From: Buddleja alternifolia
Lineage: Eukaryota > Streptophyta > Magnoliopsida > Lamiales > Scrophulariaceae
Direction: 5' to 3'
DNA: 64,000 nucleotides
Assembly: GCA_019426215.1 (NCBI GenBank)
Contig: CM033393.1
Coordinates: forward strand, 21,330,591-21,394,590
Made by a program: the position numbers and the translations under genes. Below the pieces are notes generated by a model. It ran no database searches. It saw nothing but the letters and a program-made list of their open reading frames with translations, and was not told where the DNA came from. Below, piece by piece: positions 61,291 to 64,000 of the stretch (positions are counted from its first letter, which is position 1; the number at the start of each line of letters is the position of its first letter).

Positions 61291-63054
61291 GGATATTTTT
61301 TTGACAATTGTTAAACGAAATTGTATATCTTAAAGAATGTTGAGTTCATCACCCAACAACTTAAGACAATATTCGAGTGTTTTCTGGAGATGGCGTTATC
61401 CAATGACGAGATGAAATCAAGAGGAAATTTCATTTAATTTTCATTTTTTATCATAATTTATAATGTTAATTATTTTTATGACTAATTAAAGTTTGAATTC
61501 ATTCTGTAGTAAAATTCAAACCAAACGAAGGACAAGTCAAACTTCCTTGGTGTCAATGAAATTGAGCATACGGAGAAGCAAAACTCAAACTTCAGTTTCA
61601 ATTGAAGGGATTAAAGCCGTGGTGGCTTGGTTAGCAATGGTCCAGCAGGCTTGTAATTTGGTCACATTTCAACAGACGCATCCTTGAACTAAAATTAAAG
61701 ATGGATTTTGAGATAAGTTATTTCAATTGCTATCTTTTAGTTAAGATGCCAATTCACTGAAAAGATTTGAATGAAAGGCATTTGGTCTTATTTACTGCGT
61801 GCATAATTTGGTTCATAATTGTGTCAAAAGCATAAGTAACTATATATATATTTATGAAAGAAGTTTATGCTTTATTTGATGCATTGAATATTCTTATATA
61901 TAATGAGATTGTTAAAGTGAAATTTCCATGGAACCTGAAAACAGTGTCACTGAAATTTGGAAAAGTGTTTACTTGGTTGTTTATATTCAACATGTTAAAG
62001 CGAAATGATGTCAAACATTCCGAGTGATATCATCCGCTGATTAATTCATTTGATTACATATTGTGTTGAACAATATTAAATGTGATTTAATATTTAATAA
62101 TGGATGATGTAATCATGTTAGAGGAATTTGAGCATGTGATATAATATTTAATTACTATATTTTATCTTTATGCATGCTTACGATTACTTTATTTTGGTAC
62201 GCATCTATGAAGTAATTGTTTAGTAGTTTTCTTTCGGCTTATGAATAAATGCAATAAGTGTGATTCTTCACTATGTTTGACAATCTTTAGTATAAAAAGT
62301 CTAATCACAATAAATGAAGAAATGTATCATTTAAATAGTTGATTTAAATTGATTACATGTTCTTTTCATTTGATAGTGACTTTATATAAAGAAGTCAATT
62401 TTGTGTTAAGAATAATTATTGTATTTTAGAGTTGTAGCCTACAATTTCACCGTCAAAGTGAAATAATTGTTGAGGCTAAACTAGTCGTGGTTTCATTTAA
62501 GCGAAAGAAAATCGAGTCTAATTTTAAGAAACTAAGATAGACAATGTGGAACGTCGTCACTATGAACCTACAAGGTTTAAAAGTGAGAATTTTTCCGAAT
62601 GTTTCATATTATGAAACGTGTTTTCCGAAGAGAGAAATGTGGATGACATATTGTACAAGGTACACAACTTGGTCAAGAATAAAGGATGTTAATTGTTGGA
62701 GTAAGATCGTGAAAGTCGATCAAATGTCTGAAATTAAATCCGAGAAAATGACTTTAAGGATATAGACAATTTGGTAAAACCAAATTATAGTTGGTGTATT
62801 GACAATAGTCGAAATAAGGATAAGGAAAAAATTGTTCCGAGTGGACAACCCTAAGAGTGGTAACTCAAACCACGTTGATAGTGGTTAATCGTAAATGATC
62901 CGAACCACACAAAATGTGCGTGATCGTCAAGACAAACCAAGCTAGGAAAATGGTGGGTGATTAAATCACTAAACCAAGCTAGGCAAATGGTGGGTGGTCG
63001 GACCTCATGCTCCTGACTGTAGTATCTGATGCCAATTATGGCGGATAACTAAGC
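61291..63054 (+). other. E gag region, not recognisable
   Basis: Expected gag position, but neither the open frame at 61493-61687 nor that at 62544-62765 resembles a known Gag. Just before the protease a 'ccaagctagg.aaatggtggg' block is repeated at 62935-62958 and 62971-62995, with a third, partial match at 63050-63063. Confidence 0.4.
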
Positions 63055-63090
63055 GAATGGTGGGTCGACACCGGTGCTAGACATACATCC
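63055..63090 (+). pseudogene. E protease active-site remnant
   Basis: GAATGGTGGGTCGACACC and onward translates to EWWVDTGARHTS, the copia protease active site WxxDTGA. The frame is not maintained on either side. Confidence 0.6.
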
Positions 63091-63164
63091 AAGCTGAAAA
63101 GACAGAAGTATTGAGTATCAAGAGTAATCGATCTAATGACCTTTTAAAAGCATTGACTAGAGTT

Positions 63165-63470
63165 CGTAGATATCTGAAATATGCTATGAACTGTGATTAC
63201 TTTATAGGATATATCTGAGTGTACCGATAGAATACACTGAGGAAAAATAGATATTCTTTATTGGTTAGATTTTGTGCCACCTATTCCGATACATTGTACA
63301 ATATAGTCGACAGTCGGAAGGGCACAAAGTAGCATGTAAAATGGTAGTCTCGACATATACATCGAAGACATAAAACCATTAAGCAGTTGATCTTCAGTGG
63401 CATTTTCTCTATTGATTGAGTAAAATTAAACGAGAACTTATGGATCCAAATGTATGCCTAAAAAGATCAA
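63165..63470 (+). pseudogene. E RT end and RNase H remnant
   Basis: VRRYLKYAMNCDY (63168 on) matches the RT/RNase H connection. TLYNIVDSRKG and SRHIHRRHKTIKQLIFSG (about 63345-63400) match the copia RNase H C-terminus, followed by SID, a TGA and VKLNENL, then SRGMRLNP. Several stops and frame changes. RNase H of this type belongs to a Tork-like copia branch rather than to A or S. Confidence 0.7.
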
Positions 63471-64000
63471 ATATACTGGCTATCGAGGGGAATGAGATTA
63501 AATCCTACATCTTAAGAATCGACATAGCGGTAACCCAACCATGTTGATTGGAGATCCCAAGATCTTGGTTCAAAAGGGACAACTAAGTTATGAAAATTCA
63601 GTGTCGCACTTGAGGAGTTTTAAATAATCTCCTACTCATTCCTAGGATAGAACAAGTGCAAAACCTGCAGAGTGTAGGTAAGGTTAAGCTAAAAGCTTTT
63701 AATGATTCCTATACTATCTCAAAGGGTGATGAGACGTAACAAAGTGGAGTATGGCAGGGTACTCTTGATAGGAGTGTCACCTATATAAGTGTGAAGTGAG
63801 GGCCACTTCAAATGTTAGACATTAACATTAAACACTAATGAATCCAAGATGTGTTCCACGGCCAAAACGGACACAACAGTGAGAACAAATAACTTTGTTA
63901 GAGAAGCTATTGTGTGTGTATCATTGTCTTGGTTTACACAAAACGCTGACAAGTTCAAGACATCACGTTCACTGCCCAACAAGTAAATTCGATGGTATTA

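Larger units (their letters stand above)
61090..64000 (+). mobile_element. Decayed copia element E, internally deleted
   Basis: It has a protease signature at 63055-63078 (EWWVDTGA) and, only about 100 bases later, RT end and RNase H sequence (63165-63460), so integrase and most of RT are deleted. The 61090-61290 stretch, with 'cgattgcc' and 'cccgtaagcaccg', resembles a 5' LTR end or leader. The 3' untranslated part runs to the window edge. A different lineage from A, C, D and S. Confidence 0.65.

Overview
The window is nuclear DNA of a flowering plant, most likely a eudicot. It is AT-rich and made almost entirely of Ty1/copia LTR retrotransposons inserted into one another. There is no bacterial-style operon, no rRNA or tRNA gene and no CRISPR array. 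The species cannot be named from what is seen. I use working names for the elements. S1 and S2 are SIRE/Maximus-like copia elements with an extra large 'env-like' ORF downstream of pol. A and A' are copia elements with LTRs of about 2.1 kb. C1, C2 and D are minus-strand relatives of A. E is an old copia remnant at the right end.

Layout. 1-1935: plus-strand LTR fragment related to the A/C LTRs. 1936-4000: D, minus strand, with a broken gag, leader and primer-binding site (PBS). 4001-4347: inverted LTR piece. 4348-9713: C1, minus strand, with LTR, RNase H stub, gag remnant and leader. 9714-14261: A', minus strand, internally deleted, with its 5' LTR cut short. 14262-15518: plus-strand C-type LTR fragment. 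15519-53350: C2, minus strand, with gag, leader, PBS and LTR. Its leader is split by a solo-LTR-like insertion (16516-17908) and by S2 (18656-50727). S2 is itself split twice: A (19440-28350) sits in its reverse transcriptase with a 5-bp target-site duplication GATTC, and S1 (30603-44930) sits in its env-like gene with the duplication ACTTT. 53351-61000: host intergenic or intronic DNA with one credible minus-strand exon (56409-56522), a GC-rich terminal-inverted-repeat element, an AAATTTCG-rich repeat and a G-poor tandem repeat. 61090-64000: E.

How the parts work together. Each element follows the copia plan: LTR promoter, PBS matching initiator tRNA-Met, leader, Gag, protease, integrase, reverse transcriptase, RNase H, polypurine tract, LTR. 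S1 is the youngest: its LTRs look about 99% identical and its env-like frame is nearly open, but gag-pol carries at least three frameshifts. A has two 1-base frameshifts, two CGA-to-TGA stops and a deletion running from RNase H into the 3' LTR. No element encodes an uninterrupted polyprotein.

The observations most worth follow-up are: (1) short, partly palindromic motifs repeated at homologous places in the 5' leaders, whose sequence differs between families in a coordinated way; (2) the roughly 1,300-codon env-like gene of S1 and its decayed counterpart in S2, which carries an intron-like insert; (3) the order of nested insertions, fixed by two perfect target-site duplications.
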